This document shows, one piece after another, positions 9,134 to 18,761 of a stretch of DNA of 64,000 bases (positions are counted from its first letter, which is position 1; each line of letters opens with the position of its first letter). The notes under the pieces are model-generated. The model ran no database searches. It saw nothing but the letters and a program-made list of their open reading frames with translations, and was not told where the DNA came from. Where the stretch lies: positions 496,001 to 560,000 of the forward strand of contig JAGKQI010000021.1 in NCBI GenBank assembly GCA_018806915.1, in the 5' to 3' direction. A program made the translations under genes and the position numbers. This DNA is from Phytophthora colocasiae (taxonomy: Eukaryota > Oomycota > Peronosporomycetes > Peronosporales > Peronosporaceae).

Positions 9134-9370
9134 ATCAGAGACATACACTTCCATGCAACTCATTTCAGAAAACAACCAAACGTTTTACACTGCATTCTAC
9201 AATCACTTTGGCTGGGAAACGATAAACGGTCTTTCTATTTTCTCCTAAACGATGCCACTTACTTATGAACTATAACATAAATCCGTCGTAATGAATGTAA
9301 CCCGCCAATTTTGGCAAAAAGTATTCACACTGAAAAAACAAATACTTCTACTTGAACAGATACATTATTA

Positions 9371-9426
9371 GCCTTAAAAAAATACAAGTTACAGTGTAGC
9401 CTTAAAAAAATACAAGTTACAGTGTA
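9371..9426 (+). repeat. 28-bp tandem duplication
   Basis: The 28-bp unit beginning GCCTTAAAAAAATACAAG occurs twice head to tail. AT-rich intergenic sequence on both sides; no coding context. Confidence 0.85.
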
Positions 9427-9463
9427 GTTGCAGCAAGTTAACAAGATATCATCGAATAGTCAG

Positions 9464-9641
9464 TGATAAAATACGATAAAGAAGAAATTAGTTGATTAAC
9501 AGATATCGGACTTCTCGTTTTGCTAACTAAGACTTAAGATATCAAAACTGGAAATCACTAGACCTTACGTACGAGGAATCCAAATTCGATGTTCAGGAGG
9601 AGGTAAAACTTCAGCAGTCACTGGCTCATGATAAAATACGA
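9464..9641 (-). mobile_element. Very short 5'-truncated LINE insertion, inverted, 13-bp target duplication
   Basis: TGATAAAATACGA at 9464-9476 and 9629-9641 flanks about 150 bp that is the reverse complement of 49015-49155, the 3' end of another LINE insertion (ends of ORF2 with GNTNRIWIPRT-like coding and tail AATTTCTTC). Only the last 150 bp of the element were copied. Confidence 0.8.
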
Positions 9642-9939
9642 AAACAATATATAATACGTAAGGGGTCTCCTCGAGTTTTTTTTTTTTATTACCTAACGAT
9701 TCATCGAGTTATCCACTTCTAACATGTATGTCCAAACCTGGTTTCTCCTTGAAGAACAGCGATCAGATCGATTTGATCTCGCTACTATACTTTGCAGCCC
9801 TCGCATTTGCTTCAGGTACCTTGAACACGTTAACAACGACTCTAATTGGATCTAGATCGCGTCTTCTCAAACGACCGTAGATGGTGCTTTGCTATTGTGA
9901 TCATCGTCACCAATCGTCCCTCACCGCCATAGAATACCG
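9642..9939. other. Intergenic, nothing recognised
   Basis: AT-rich with an oligo-T run near 9677; no open frame with a domain. Confidence 0.5.
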
Positions 9940-10300
9940 TCAGAGTGATTCGTCACCTCCTTTCGCAGCGTTGTATTTCTTTATGAAATCCTCCAATATA
10001 TCCGGTGCATTACGACGAAAAACAGTTTCGTCGTCGGCAAATTTCAGTAGAGTTACCACTTGTGAAACGGTCTTGTCCTTCTTCAGCCACTCCGTTACTT
10101 GCTCCTCCCTCAGCTGTTTCAATACCGCTAGATATTGAATGTCCGTGCCACAACGTCTTCTCCGAATTTGGCCGAGAGCTTGCCGACAAATCTGTTTCGC
10201 CTACGATTAAATATGCTGAACTTGTCCACTTGCGGACTATTTAGAACTATCTCGAGGTCATCGCCCAGTTCAATCGTTTCTGGTAGAATCTCAATTTGGT
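9940..10300 (-). pseudogene. RXLR-effector-type WY-domain remnant
   Basis: On the minus strand two adjoining frames encode text typical of RXLR effector C-termini: first LGDDLEIVLNSPQVDKFSIF followed by GKLSAKFGEDVVARTF, then after a frame change LREEQVTEWLKKDKTVSQVV and a terminal ILEDFIKKYNAAK. W..L....S...V..LL is the W-motif pattern of the WY fold. No signal peptide, RXLR or EER remains, and stops interrupt the upstream part. It is a broken effector fragment; the family assignment rests on motif pattern only. Confidence 0.6.
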
Positions 10301-10323
10301 GTCATCCACAAGTCCAAGTCAAT

Positions 10324-10968
10324 TCAGCTGTAAAGAATCGTGACCAGAATGGGTTGTAAAGCAGGGCACAAGAAAAAGCAATGTTCCGTCGTCTCTAATG
10401 CATGGCAAGTTGGTCGAACGCACTGCTGACTTGTTGGATTCAGCGATATCAGGAAGTACAACCGTGAACCCACGGTTAAATCTCCAAAGAAAAGCCGTAG
10501 TATCACGTCATGAACCACTGGTAACATGTAGCTCCGCAGCATCAGCAAACTTGCCAGTTCCTGGTGTATCCGACGGGGAGGGCATCCAAGATCTTCCATC
10601 GGGTGGTGATTGAGCTGAGGTACTTGTTGCAGAAGCTTAGTCCAGTCTTGAGAACATCTACCTGTATCACTCGGAAGTCACAGCCAATAATGTCGGAGTG
10701 ATATTGAACCAAGCCTACCAATGGCCCCACGTAATTCGTCGTAAGCTGGCGATTTTTCGATTGTAGCTGTTGCCACTTTTCTGACTTCGGATTCGTTGAT
10801 ATTAAGGAAAGAACTGCAGTTTGACCCATGGATTTTGAAAGTGAAGACCCGGAGTTCATTGTACCAAGATCTGTCTGTTGTCGGACCTGGTTTATCTCGT
10901 GGAAGTAGTCGTCCCTGGCTGCGGACGTTGTCGAGCCAAACTGGGAGATGGCGTGTCTGAGGTTTCAC
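10324..10968 (-). pseudogene. LINE ORF2 remnant (zinc-finger region after reverse transcriptase)
   Basis: Minus strand. 10599-10324 encodes HDVILRLFFGDLTVGSRLYF, then C-x4-C (CVRPTC) and ETTEHCFFLCPALQPI, the zf-RVT pattern found downstream of LINE reverse transcriptases. Upstream frames to 10968 are interrupted. A second small piece with the same sequence type lies at 12960-13110 on the plus strand. Confidence 0.65.
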
Positions 10969-11010
10969 GTGATTTCGAGAAGAGAGCCTCGCACATTAGT
11001 TGTTAACTTC

Positions 11011-11600
11011 GCACTCTTGCGTTGAACTTTACCATTTCTTTCGAATCCGTCGCTGCGGTGGTTAACGTGCTGAAGTTGATCAGCAGAAATCTGCGATCAT
11101 TTGCGTTATATGTACCTGAAGAAATTCGCAACGACTTCACCGTGGACTTGAGTGTACTGGCTTCAGGAGATTTTTGGTTTCAACGTAGTGTCGACTCTCC
11201 ACGAGGCTCTCAGTTCTTGGCCTATCAAGAAAATGTTTTTCGCGGAGTGTGGCATGCTGACAGACCTCACATTATACTTGCGGATCCCCAACCTACCGAT
11301 GGCGCGTGAGCTGGCGAATATCCATATTGAATGTGAATGTCTCAGGTAAGTATATGACAAGAAGATAAGGGACCTCCAGTCGCACGATGGGGGGGTCTTC
11401 CCCTTGTGAAGGAAAAATCACGATTCAAGCAGAAATCGCAATGATCTGCGTCGTCATTAATAAGGTGACGAAGGCCATTCATATTCATCGACTGACAGAA
11501 CGTGAACGCAGATATCTTCAGCCTAATTTTCGAGACCCCGTTCCAACGGTCGGTGAACACTCCGTGTTAGTGATACTCGGGTACATTGTCGGATTGTAGG
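11011..11600 (+). pseudogene. LRR-like protein fragment, deleted copy
   Basis: Paralogous to 50850-51450: both start SFESV.AVVN.LKLI.RNLRSF and continue VDLSVLAS. Copy 2 then has the LRR-like CPNLEKLKSFGFNVVVST; here TCPNLEKLK is lost with a frame change, and the match continues in the other frame (KKMFF, then about 11270-11340). No start codon or upstream exons are visible in either copy, so both are 3' fragments of a larger gene. Confidence 0.6.
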
Positions 11601-11724
11601 TGAAGAATTGGCGTTAACCATTAACCACGAAAATGCAAGAAGAACTGAAACCCACAGATAATTATACTGCTTGGGCAACTTCGGTGAGATGATGAGAAAT
11701 TGGCCGTCTATTTTGTTTCCTATA

Positions 11725-12326
11725 GACGCCTGATATGCAGTTAGACGATTTATCAAAGTCGCCTTTCGGTTGCTTTTAAAACTTGGAAATGTAAATGCTG
11801 GATAATCATTTTTACGTCAGATACTCCAACTCCATCGGCTTCCTTTAGTCTCACCGAAGTTGCCAGGGGGAACTGAAATCTGCCAGCATCCGTTTCGACA
11901 ATCAGGAAGCAATCGCTGACTACGGGAAAATTCTGTTGTAAGCATGGGAGGCGTTGCACAAAACGAAGACACAACCAAGATAATATCTTAAGATATAAGA
12001 TAATATTATATTATATTATCGAAAGCCTACAATCGCCATATTTACAATTTGGTACAGGAAGAGATGCCAAACTTGAGTCCGAAGAGCATCCTTTCGATTC
12101 ATTGCGCTCCAATGTGTAAAACCCAGCAACGATCCGTGGCAGACGTGATGCGACTAACTCAACGATGAGAAACGAAGAAGTACCAATTCGAGGAAAACAC
12201 CAGCAGCAATGACCCCATGCTACTCTACAAGACAGCAGCAGGGCAACTTCGGAAAGAACCATCAGGAAGCAACAACAAAATCCGAAAGGCAACTTTGATA
12301 AATCGTCTAACTGCATATCAGGCGTC
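11725..12326. mobile_element. 602-bp inverted-repeat element (non-autonomous DNA transposon, TATA duplication)
   Basis: The ends 11725-11769 and 12282-12326 are 45-bp inverted repeats with one mismatch (starting GACGCCTGATATGCAG), and each is flanked outside by TATA (11721-11724 and 12327-12330). The interior has only short, unrecognised open frames and an AT-rich palindromic patch near 11996-12020. This is the form of a MITE; a TA-type duplication points to Tc1/mariner-like transposases, but the superfamily is an inference. Confidence 0.75.
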
Positions 12327-12330
12327 TATA

Positions 12331-12950
12331 GATACAATAAATTAGAGTTAAGGCTGTGGATGAGGCGAATTTGAGGTACCGACCAATGTTTGCAATGGTT
12401 AGATTATGATATGGTTGGTTTTTACGTCTTCGTTCGAGTGATTTCTTCTTCAAGATCCTCCAAAGCCAGCGGGATGGATGATATAGATATACCCTGCAAG
12501 AATGGAAGCAAATTCAGTGGCCAGATCAAACAATAGAATCCGAGAGTAGCAATTCGAGATGTATAGTCCGATTTGGTGGAGCACGATTCCTGAGTTTTAT
12601 GTGTTGAATGGGCGAAAAACGTTTTCTTAACGGTAATACAATTGGCCATCGTCCACTGACTTTTTCAGTAAGGTTTGGACAACTTTTGGATCCAAAATAG
12701 TTTCTAACGATATTGTTCTACTCTATCGACAGTTGACGCAAATCCTTGATCGAGAACTCCCAGACACTTACGAAGATGAAGTTTAAGCTATCGAGTGTTC
12801 ACCCGTTCCGCCCGTTTTCGGTGTTGCTATCACTGGCTAAGATCCACAACGCACACAGTTATTTTTTTTTAAAGTAAAATTCTCAAAAATTGATGCACCA
12901 CCCGCAGGAAAATTTGGGATGTCTTAATCACCGAATTCATCAAAGTTGTC
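12331..12950. other. Intergenic, no supported gene
   Basis: Short frames only. No conserved domain, repeat or RNA structure was recognised. Confidence 0.5.
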
Positions 12951-12954
12951 CAGC

Positions 12955-13110
12955 TTAGTATCGCTCCGAGGATTTTTACTTCCTGCTACATGATGTGTTT
13001 ATATTTCGGAGACTTGATTGTGGTTCTCGATTATATTTCCTGAACAACCCGACAATTCAAGAATGTGTGCGGCCTAATTGCCACTTGGCAAAATGGACGT
13101 TATATATGAC
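12955..13110 (+). pseudogene. LINE ORF2 zinc-finger fragment
   Basis: Encodes VFIFRRLDCGSRLYFL and CVRPNCH, matching the zf-RVT-like piece on the minus strand at 10324-10600 (GDLTVGSRLYFL, CVRPTCH). It stops where the inverted RXLR duplication begins. Confidence 0.5.
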
Positions 13111-13230
13111 TTGCATGTGGCAAAAAAACAGTCAGTGCCCAACGGCGTTGTTCTTTCATTTTTCTCAAATAAAAGTCTATTATCCTCTTTCTGACTCAGC
13201 ACGTGCCCTTAGGAATTCACTTCTGCGGAG

Positions 13231-13611
13231 TTAGTGACTTTTGAAAGTGCCGTACCTCGTTCTGTACGCATCAGCATATTCGTTGGCCAGGTCGTCTAGT
13301 CTTTTGCCTGAGTAACCAGCCTTGGGCAATTTAATCAATCTGACCTGACCTGGTGACTTGCCCTTATCCAGCCAGCGATTCAGTTTCTCGAATGCTGTCG
13401 TCATGTCAGCAGTAGTTCCCCTCTCTTCAGTATAGTCGGTAGAGTCGTCGTCGATCCACTTGTTCGACCGCAAAAATCTCTTCGCACCACTCACATCGAT
13501 TGAGTTGGGCTGAGTACCTGCCTCAGCTACCGTAGACTGCACAGCACCGATGACACCAGGACTCGAGAGTAGAAGAGTAGCCGCAGCGAGAAGGGGGTAA
13601 ATGAAACGCAT
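13231..13611 (-). CDS. RXLR-type secreted effector, copy 1
   Basis: 126 residues. A signal peptide (residues 1-22, hydrophobic core LLAAATLLLSS, likely cleavage after VIG) is followed by the host-translocation motif RFLR at 45-48 and EER at 62-64, then a short C-terminal domain with one W-motif-like helix (LNRWLDKGKSPGQVRLIKL) and a Y-rich end (ANEYADAYRTRYG). This order defines the RXLR-EER effector family that oomycetes deliver into plant cells; the host target is unknown. The length is at the small end for the family. An oomycete promoter block lies 30 bases upstream (13641-13658). Copy 2 (17340-17720, opposite strand) differs by three residues near the C-terminus. Confidence 0.9.
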   Translation of the reverse strand: MRFIYPLLAAATLLLSSPGVIGAVQSTVAEAGTQPNSIDVSGAKRFLRSNKWIDDDSTDYTEERGTTADMTTAFEKLNRWLDKGKSPGQVRLIKLPKAGYSGKRLDDLANEYADAYRTRYGTFKSH

Positions 13612-13640
13612 GGTTTGGTCTTGGATAAAGGTTCGAGAGA

Positions 13641-13658
13641 GGAAATTGCGGAGTGAGC
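13641..13658 (-). promoter_or_regulatory. Oomycete INR+FPR core promoter of RXLR copy 1
   Basis: GCTCACTCCGCAATTTCC on the minus strand, 30-47 bases before the ATG. It fits the oomycete initiator (TCAYTYY) followed by the flanking promoter region (CAWTTT). Confidence 0.8.
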
Positions 13659-13917
13659 GTTCAGTTTTGCCAGCGCACTTCTTCTAATAGGTACGATATA
13701 TCACTGGTGCTGTACTTCGAAGAAATTGTGCGCATCATTAGCATTGAAAAATCGTTGTTTTACGAAGTTTCACAAAGTATTTTATTAAGCATCATCAGTA
13801 GTTTACTGGCGAATATGTGCAATAGTAGGAGAAGCAGCAAATTTGCCCCCAAGTTCACAACCAGTAGCCACCTATTTTGCTTGTAGCTGTAGCATTAGCC
13901 TTGACATTGGGGCACCC

Positions 13918-14105
13918 TCGAAACGCAGTTAGTTAACCCATAGTACCAACTCAGCTTCTGCATGACTGTAGCGTCGCCTGATTTTGGTGTAGTCCTCTCC
14001 CACGCTCACATGCACGTTGAATGGCTTTGCTTTTTCTTTGCTTTCCCTGGCCGTTAATACGCGGTCCCATGACCTGAAGTCTCTACTACCAGTGCTAGAC
14101 CTAAA
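13918..14105 (-). other. Coding-like remnant, unrecognised
   Basis: A minus-strand frame open for about 60 codons reads SWDRVLTARESKEKAKPFNV and ends with RRRYSHAEAELVLWVN before a stop. The composition is protein-like, but no family was recognised and no start is apparent. Lies in the part of the left arm that has no counterpart in the right arm of the inverted duplication. Confidence 0.3.
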
Positions 14106-14153
14106 ATTAGTGGGTGTTTTACAGTCAGAAAAGCTAAAAATTAGCCTAGAGCC

Positions 14154-14832
14154 CTGTTAATAAAATAGAGGTTCTCATTGGCTTTCATCTTAGACAAAAA
14201 CAACGTTTAGGATCACGATCATGCTATGATTACACCGAACCTGCTCTTCCCATCCAACAGTGATATTGCCAGAGGCTGGAGAGAAGATCACGAGATCTTG
14301 TTGATACTGTGGAAAATACACACTGCGATTGTGTTCCACGCAACATGGAGACTGCGCAACGACATTTACTTCGGCGAAACACAAGCGGTGGCGCCAAGTA
14401 TCCCGAACATACAGGCTTCCTTTCGTAGCCATTATCATTTCTTGTTTCGACACTCATCGGATTGGAACATTGACGGCGAAGGCGTTAATCGAGGGCTGGG
14501 TTATGAGCCTGAAAGTGCTTCCAAATCTTCCAAGACAACGCATATGGATTCCGCGAAATTAGAATTGATACAAACGTAGTAGCATAGGTCTGCAAGACGA
14601 CTGTCCGCTCAAAGTTAATTACTACTTTCTTCTACTTCTATGATTACACCGTCCTAATGACCGTGTAATCAACGTGAACATTATCATAAACATAAGCACA
14701 GCTCAAGATATAATAACACAGCTTTTGCTAAGGCTTCTGGTTGTCGCTGTTTAATGGATTTTTTTTCACGGGGAGCGTGGCCCATGGTTACCAATTTTTG
14801 GCTCGTTTTGTCCTAACTCCTCTCGCACTCGT
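14154..14832. repeat. Left arm of inner inverted repeat
   Basis: 14154-14237 plus 14652-14832 is the inverted counterpart of 16972-17191; the interruption 14238-14651 is a later LINE insertion. The outer parts of the same palindrome are the two RXLR copies (about 13136-13735 and 17215-17830). Confidence 0.8.
14224..14651 (+). mobile_element. 5'-truncated LINE insertion with 14-bp target duplication
   Basis: CTATGATTACACCG occurs at 14224-14237 and 14638-14651. Between them is the same LINE 3' end as at 8621-9116 (LLILWKIHTAIVFHATWRLR, then PSIPNIQASFRSHYHFLFRH) with a small deletion before the C-terminus, the same 3' end GTCCGCTCAAAGTTAATTACT and a pyrimidine-rich tail (TTTCTTCTACTT). Insertion occurred into one arm of the inverted repeat, so it postdates the duplication. 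Confidence 0.85.
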
Positions 14833-14904
14833 ATCCGGCACCTTGTCCGACTTTACGACGACTTAACCGCACTGGTAGGCCAAGTTGTACGTCCCGATGG
14901 TTTA

Positions 14905-15261
14905 TTACAAGAGCCGGTCATGGAAGTCGGTGTTGTCCATTCCAATCAGGATACTACCGCACGGGACGTTTCCATTGGCTTCCACAGCTCCAGGAGCTCC
15001 ATCACGGGTTACAGGAGCGAAATCGTCGAGAATAGCAGCTTCAATACAGCTACCATCGAGTAAAATCCCCAATGGACCAGCAGGAATGTTGACTTCGACT
15101 GTCGCCCAATTGGTAATGTCCATCCCAGCGACGATCACACTTGAAGGCTTGATGATTCCACTGGACAACGGAGAGAAATCTCCAGTCAGAGTCGATGCTG
15201 GCGTCTCAACAGGTCGATTCTTCTTCAGAGGGGATTTAATCCCTGACAATCGCGCCAACAT
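14905..15261 (-). pseudogene. PDZ-PDZ-DUSP gene, inverted 5' part (locus 1)
   Basis: Minus strand from ATG 15261 (MLARLSGIKSPLKKNR), nearly identical to the first 115 residues of the intact gene at 23997-25550: linker, then first PDZ-like domain (VEVNIPAGPLGILLDG, GAPGAVEANGNVPCGSILIG). Right after NTDF the match stops and six unrelated codons lead to a stop. The rest of the gene lies on the opposite strand from 15449. The frame is open 5' of the ATG to 15414 (AKRNIRRIFIEETLELRNHP), of unknown origin. Confidence 0.85.
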
Positions 15262-15448
15262 GGCTGAAGTCGATGCTATGGAAGCTGGAAAATCGCAGAC
15301 AACTTTCGAGAGCTGCCAATGATAAACAAGGGGGTGGTTACGCAGCTCCAGCGTTTCTTCAATGAAGATCCGGCGGATATTGCGCTTGGCTAGAGACGGA
15401 AAAGCATTGGGCACACCGTTTTGAAATACCCCAAACGGCGGAGCAAAA

Positions 15449-16662
15449 CACGAAAGAATCTGGAGGAGATTGGGATTATTTTACGAGAAGCTGCTCATTT
15501 GAAGCGCCAACTTCGCTTCAAAGTTCCTCCTCAGAGCTCTCAAAAACTGGAATCACCTCAAAGCCCGCAAGATGATGACAAGTTGAAGTTGATTCCGGGC
15601 TCCAGCAGCTCCAGTCTTGTCGACGGGGATGAAGCTCCTAAAGCTGTCAATAAGCTGTGGAAAGGTCTGCGTTCTACAAAGGGAGAGGAGCAACCAGTTC
15701 CTCAACTCTCCCCAGTACAGAAATCTGCTGGACAATCACCTTCGTTCGTCCGAGTCACTGGGATGGAGGACGACCCGTTTGGTTCTGATAAACGTCCGTA
15801 CGTTCCAAGCTCTTCTGAGAACGTTGTGAGTGTGCAAGTCCCACCAGGAGCTCTCGGGTTAAACCTCGACGGTTCTGTAGCAGCTCGTGCTGTGGTTTTG
15901 GGTTTTACTTCTCTACCCGACGGATCTCGTGGAGCTTTGGAACGTAGTGGTAGCGTTTCTTCAGGAGCTGAGATCGTGGAAATCAATGGGGAAGACGTCT
16001 CAAAAGAACCGTTAGCAGGGATCCGAGAACGTCTCAGACGGATGAGTGACGAGCCTCGAAGCCTGAGCTTTCGACTTCCTGCTCCGATTAAAGTGACAGT
16101 TCTACCGAAGTCACCAGTGTCCTCTCCATTGGCAAGTCCCAGTCGGAGAATGTCTGCGGTCTCTATGATGCGGATGAGTCTCGTTCAGGCTTCTCTGCCT
16201 ACATACAAGGAAGATCTGGAGTTGCGTCGACGTCTGGAGTTCCAATTGGTCATGAGTCATGACCGAAAGGAGATCAAGTTCAAAGAGTGCTGGTTCGCTG
16301 TGCACTCCGAGTGGATGAACCGTTGGGTGGCTTTCGTAGGGAAAGGAGGACCTGAACCTGGTCCGATCTCCAATCACGAACTACTTTTGCCTGGTTTTAC
16401 CTCTGGACAGGACCCCAATCAAACGGCAGTTGTACGTCCAGGACTGGTGATCATGAAGGATTACCGCTTTGTGACTCCGATGGTCTGGACGTTGCTGGCA
16501 GCTCTACATGGACCAGGTGACGCTCCTCCGTTGGCACGATTTATTCTCGATATTTACTCGGAAGCTCCCGAAGACGTGAATGAATTTGCACGTGAACCTA
16601 CAGCTCAAGCCTCAGGACTGGCTGTCAGTCTTCGTGAGCAGTGCCAAGTGGAAGTTAAGTAA
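15449..16662 (+). pseudogene. PDZ-PDZ-DUSP gene, 3' part (locus 1)
   Basis: Plus strand, from RKNLEEIGIILREAAHLKRQ to the stop at 16662; matches the intact gene at locus 2 from the end of PDZ 1, through PDZ 2 (VVSVQVPPGALGLNLDGS, RGALERSGSVSSGAEIVEI) and the DUSP domain. Only small differences from locus 2, such as two extra codons near 15590. Lacking its own 5' part, it could be translated only from a chance start (the frame opens at 15421). The downstream flank to about 16905 is also shared with locus 2. Confidence 0.85.
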
Positions 16663-16971
16663 AAAAAAACTTTAAGAATGAGAATAACTGACTTGGTGGA
16701 ATCATTTTAGCTCTATCCGAAGCAGTCAAGTATCTAAGCACAAGTTCAAATTCAGAAGTCATTCAAATATCTTTCGTCTAGGAAAACAATGCCTTACCTC
16801 CTTTAGATATGGTGAAATTGCTGTTTGGAGGGGCACATTGGGGTTTGGGTCATTTAGATGTGGTGACTCATCACTGATGAAGTGGCTACTTTGTCATGAA
16901 GTTGTGCCCTCAGTCGCTTCGTTCGGTTGTTGAAACCGATAGCTGTTATTACTGTACAAGTCACAATTGAT
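16663..16971. repeat. Duplicated 3' flank of PDZ-DUSP gene with ankyrin scrap
   Basis: 16663-16905 is the inverted counterpart of 23996-23755. It includes the ankyrin-derived coding scrap DSSLMKWLLCHE near 16870-16905, which is broken off here at GTTGTGCCC while locus 2 continues it (GDKRRYHC). Confidence 0.7.
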
Positions 16972-17191
16972 CGTGCGAGAAGAGTTAGGACAAACCAAAA
17001 ATTGGCCACGCTCCCCGTGAAAAAAAAAATCCATCAAACAAGCAAAAGCCGTGTTGTTATATCTTGAGCTGTGCTTATGTTTATGGTGATGTTGATGTTG
17101 ATTACACCGTCATTAGGATAGTATGATCGTAGTCCTAAGCGTTGTTTTTGTCTAAGATGAAAGCCAATGAGAACCTCTATTTTATTAACAG
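16972..17191. repeat. Right arm of inner inverted repeat
   Basis: Reverse complement of 14154-14237 joined to 14652-14832, including the stretch CACGGGGAGCGTGG preceded by an oligo-T/A run and AGCACAGCTCAAGATATAA. The repeat flanks the split PDZ-DUSP gene. Confidence 0.8.
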
Positions 17192-17289
17192 GCGGACGCA
17201 ATATAATGATCATACGATAGTATTTCTTCGAAGTACAGCACCAGTGATATATCGTACCTATTAGAAGAAGTGCGCTGGCAAAACTGAAC

Positions 17290-17307
17290 GCTCACTCCGC
17301 AATTTCC
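17290..17307 (+). promoter_or_regulatory. Oomycete INR+FPR core promoter of RXLR copy 2
   Basis: GCTCACTCCGCAATTTCC, 33-50 bases before the ATG at 17340; identical to the block of copy 1. Confidence 0.8.
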
Positions 17308-17339
17308 TCTCTCGAGCCTTTATCCCCCAAGACCAAACC

Positions 17340-17720
17340 ATGCGTTTCATTTACCCCCTTCTCGCTGCGGCTACTCTTCTACTCTCGAGTCCTGGTGTCA
17401 TCGGTGCTGTGCAGTCTACGGTAGCTGAGGCAGGTACTCAGCCCAACTCAATCGATGTGAGTGGCGCGAAGAGATTTTTGCGGTCGAACAAGTGGATCGA
17501 CGACGACTCTACCGACTATACTGAAGAGAGGGGAACTACTGCTGACATGACGACAGCATTCGAGAAACTGAATCGCTGGCTGGATAAGGGCAAGTCACCA
17601 GGTCAGGTCAGATTGATTAAATTGCCCAAGGCTGGTTACTCAGGCAAAAGACTAGACGAACTGGCCAGCGAATATGCTGATGCGTACAGAGCGAGGTACG
17701 GCACTTTCAAAAGTCACTAA
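17340..17720 (+). CDS. RXLR-type secreted effector, copy 2
   Basis: 126 residues with signal peptide (1-22), RFLR (45-48), EER (62-64) and the same short C-terminal domain as copy 1. Differences lie only in the last 25 residues (DELASEYADAYRARYG here, DDLANEYADAYRTRYG there). Promoter, 5' leader and about 110 bp of 3' flank are shared with copy 1 in inverted orientation. Expected to be secreted by the pathogen and to act inside host cells; no target can be inferred. Confidence 0.9.
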   Translation: MRFIYPLLAAATLLLSSPGVIGAVQSTVAEAGTQPNSIDVSGAKRFLRSNKWIDDDSTDYTEERGTTADMTTAFEKLNRWLDKGKSPGQVRLIKLPKAGYSGKRLDELASEYADAYRARYGTFKSH

Positions 17721-17879
17721 CTCCGCAGAAGTGAATTCCTAAGGGCACGTGCAGAGTCAGAAAGAGGACAATAGACTTTTATTTGAGAAAAGAACAACGC
17801 CGTTGGGCACTGACTGTTTTTTTTTTTGGCCACATGCAAGCCATATACAACGTACATTTTAGCTTACTAGTACATGTAG

Positions 17880-17990
17880 TACTTGATTTCGAGCTGAAGT
17901 TGGCGAAGATATAGGGACAGAAACAAGTTATTGAATGACTGGAGTCTCTGGACGAACCTGAGAGCGCCATTTTATGGCGCAAACCATCTT
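17880..17990 (+). pseudogene. Ankyrin-gene C-terminal scrap
   Basis: Encodes ELKLAKI, a stop, then GQKQVIEWLESLDEPESAIL and WRK, matching the C-terminus of the ankyrin gene at 49281-50258 (LKMAEMKGQQHVIEWVESLG, EPESANIWRK). A fragment of at most 40 codons. Confidence 0.65.
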
Positions 17991-18502
17991 ATATCTATAT
18001 CTTCCTGACCCATTTTCTCGTTTCAAGACTAGAACCATGAGTAGTTTCATATCTGTAAGTCCAGTGAAGATGAAATGACTACATACAGATTCCGGGGATT
18101 CTCGTACAGGAAAGCTAACGATGCTGCATGCACGGAATTCAACCCCCCCCCTCCCCCCTGGAGGTTTCTCCCTTCTGCGCACTGGATTGAGATGCTATTC
18201 ATGACCATATCAAAGTGGCAAGGTATGTTGTACTGTACTCGTTTATTCAAGGACCTTTTTTAGGACGACGGTGGGACCACAACACTGCTGATTGTAGTGT
18301 GATCAACGACCTCAGCTTTGCGGTTTCAGGGGTGTACAGTTAGTTTCTAACGTAAATTCATGACCTCTTTAACCAGGGATCGGACAATATACATTGCTAA
18401 TTGATTGATAAAGAGTCTTTAACACGACCTCAGGTCAGCTGGCTCCTCCAGTCAGGGAACCTGTCAAGGTAGCTATTCAGGAACTCCTGCGGTCGTCACT
18501 CC
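17991..18502. other. Intergenic, nothing recognised
   Basis: Contains a C-rich low-complexity run near 18143-18160. No gene supported. Confidence 0.5.
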
Positions 18503-18691
18503 CTATATGTTCGATCGATTGTTGATGATATGTAGGCTGAACGTCCTGTAGAGGGCATCAGGGTCGTGGAATTTCTTAAGCATCAAACATTTTTCCGAGT
18601 AGGCGTATCTTGTCAGCTTCTTCGCAGACTGACACGACACCACCGCAATCAGTGCAGTGACAGCAAATAATAGGACGAAGCAAATGCGCAT
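18503..18691 (-). CDS. Small putative secreted protein (62 residues)
   Basis: Begins with a strong signal peptide (MRICFVLLFAVTALIAVVSC) of the kind seen on RXLR effectors, followed by QSAKKLTRYAYSEKCLMLKK and a short tail. There is no RXLR or EER, and the frame ends after 62 codons. Copia element E2 inserted 70 bases upstream of the ATG (18762), in or near the promoter. It may be a truncated effector; nothing identifies a function. Confidence 0.4.
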   Translation of the reverse strand: MRICFVLLFAVTALIAVVSCQSAKKLTRYAYSEKCLMLKKFHDPDALYRTFSLHIINNRSNI

Positions 18692-18761
18692 TGATGGCAG
18701 CAGTTTGAGTTTTGTTTTGCGGCCTTGTGTAAATGTAAAGTGAGAACTTGTCTAACGTATC

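Noticed and set aside
12422..12649. 75-codon minus-strand ORF as a gene
   Set aside because: No start context, no domain, in a repeat-rich region; chance ORF is the simpler explanation.
18143..18165. C-rich run as a possible structured (i-motif or G4) element
   Set aside because: Too short and irregular, no gene context; simple low complexity.
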